Below, in pieces: positions 63,014 to 64,000 of a stretch of DNA of 64,000 nucleotides (positions within the stretch are counted from its first letter, which is position 1; each line of letters starts with the position of its first letter). A model generated the notes under the pieces. It made no database searches and had not been told where the DNA came from. It saw nothing but the letters and a program-made list of their open reading frames with translations. Origin of the DNA: Marichromatium gracile (GTDB lineage: Bacteria; Pseudomonadota; Gammaproteobacteria; Chromatiales; Chromatiaceae); contig NZ_SMDC01000016.1 of assembly GCF_004343155.1 (NCBI RefSeq), positions 17,988 to 81,987 of the forward strand. Direction: 5' to 3'. Both the position numbers and the translations under genes were made by a program.

Positions 63014-64000
63014 GCGTGTTGCTCCTGTCGTGGCGGAGAGAAGAGCAACCGGGCTCTTCTCTGACCTCGAAGATAGCGACACTCCCGCCGCGCGGCGAGC
63101 GCCGTCAGCCGCTCTGGCGCGCCGATCGCGGCGCCAAACCCCTTGAGCAGGAAACCGGCGTGCTCGACGAAACGCTCCGGCGCGATACCGAGTCGGGAGA
63201 GGATGTCGGGCAGATCCGCCGGGATCGCCCCGCGCTTGCGTGGATGCAGGGCACGGCCGAGCGAGTCGACCAGGGTCAGGTAGCCGTCGAAGGTAAAGGG
63301 GATCGTTGCGGGGACCTCGGCGGGGTTACCGAAGGGCAGTAGTGGGGCAGCGGGCAGGCGATCGAGGACGGTCTCCCAGAGGTGGGTGCTGCGGGCCTCT
63401 GGCGAGCTGTCGGCGTGATCGGTCACGGCTGGTGAGGGCGGGTGCGTGGCTGGCGGGGTGTCATCCGTCTCGGACGTCGCGGTCTCCTGGGCAGCACGCG
63501 CGCGTTGCGAGCCGGGATGGACGTCTGGCGGTGCTCGTCTTGCCGTATCGGGTGACAGCGCCACGACGAGATGCCGCCCGTTCGCCGCGCCATCATCGCC
63601 CGCCCGCAAGGCCGCAATCCGTGCCGCAATCCCGGTATGCGCACTCTCCTCCGGTGTCTCCGCGATCCCCGCCCGAATCGGGTTGAGATCGACATAGGCC
63701 ATCACCGCCAACAGCGCCGTCTCATCGAGGATCGCCTGCGAGCGAAAGCGCCCCTCCCAGAACCGCCCGCGCACCCCGTCCTCCCGATTCGCCGCCCGCG
63801 CGATCGACTCGTTGAGCACCCGCATGAACCAGGAGAGATCCGCCAGCCGCGCCCGATAGGTCGCGACCAACCCCGCGACCACCTCCAGCTCCGCCTCGGT
63901 CATCCCCGCCCGCGTCGCAGGCGACAGAAACCGCTCCACCACCACTGGCCCCCGGAACAGACACCGCCAGCGTCGCAACACCTCGGTATCCGACCACCCC
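62998..64000 (-). mobile_element. RAYT/IS200-like transposase (5' end outside window)
   Basis: The frame is open from base 64000 to the stop at 62998 (334 codons), with the N-terminus beyond the window. It has the Y1 transposase core: FMRVLNESIARAANREDGVR then GRFWEGRFRSQAIL, and AYVDLNPIRAGIAETPEESA, followed by a disordered Thr/Pro-rich linker and a conserved C-terminal domain (LPDILSRLGIAPERFVEHAG). The HUH motif would lie in the missing part. No terminal repeats are seen, consistent with a single-copy REP-associated transposase. Confidence 0.8.

Overview
This is a high-GC chromosomal window whose gene content and operon style fit a gammaproteobacterium, plausibly a purple sulfur bacterium (Chromatiaceae). 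That placement rests on the Rnf cluster with an embedded 2-oxoacid:ferredoxin oxidoreductase, the long PurL, the rnr-rlmB pair and the RAYT-like transposase. No photosynthesis gene lies in the window, so it is an inference. Coding is dense, and many gene pairs overlap by ATGA or abut closely.

Layout. 1-3.2 kb (minus): putrescine importer potF-potG-potH, with potH cut by the window edge. 3.3-6.1 kb: a MerR-type regulator and a stand-alone fused HisH-HisF gene. 6.2-18.2 kb: an electron-transfer cluster, rnfB, a giant 1648-aa pyruvate/2-oxoacid oxidoreductase, rnfC, rnfD, rnfG, rnfE, rnfA, a small cysteine-rich membrane protein resembling NqrM, and a plant-type ferredoxin-NADP reductase. It is preceded by an AT-rich promoter island and closed by a long hairpin. 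18.3-24.9 kb: an O-antigen-ligase-like membrane protein followed by a rearranged Sia signalling cluster (siaB-siaC-siaD, a periplasmic binding protein, siaA). 25-34.8 kb: DUF2939 protein, cca, parC, an HD-GYP response regulator and a large hybrid histidine kinase preceded by a possible leader ORF. 34.9-36.1 kb: two identical tRNA-Leu(CAG) genes in opposite orientation, each at the end of a 134-bp inverted repeat that brackets holC. 36.1-46.2 kb: rnr-rlmB, a TetR-controlled RND efflux pair, a heptanucleotide repeat just upstream of a promoter, and a GT2 glycosyltransferase. 46.3-52.8 kb: purL, a pectinacetylesterase-family protein and a NERD-domain protein. 52.8-60.1 kb: an accessory-looking segment with a decayed gene, a second heptamer array, a LysR regulator divergent from a DsbA-winged-helix fusion, a HipA/PI3K-like kinase with a CDKN3-like phosphatase, an E1 alpha/beta dehydrogenase pair without E2/E3, a VOC protein and an ABC-F remnant. 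60.1-64 kb (minus): a dCache chemoreceptor, a GFA/CENP-V protein and a transposase cut by the window edge.

How the parts may work together. The Rnf cluster looks like an electron hub that links 2-oxoacid oxidation, ferredoxin, NAD(H) at the membrane and NADP(H) through the FNR. The Sia block with the ligase-like protein suggests periplasmic-signal control of c-di-GMP and cell-surface polysaccharide. In the 53-59 kb segment a 48-bp element containing a TTG-N11-CAA LysR box occurs both beside lysR and upstream of the E1 genes, so the LysR protein may control both flanks.
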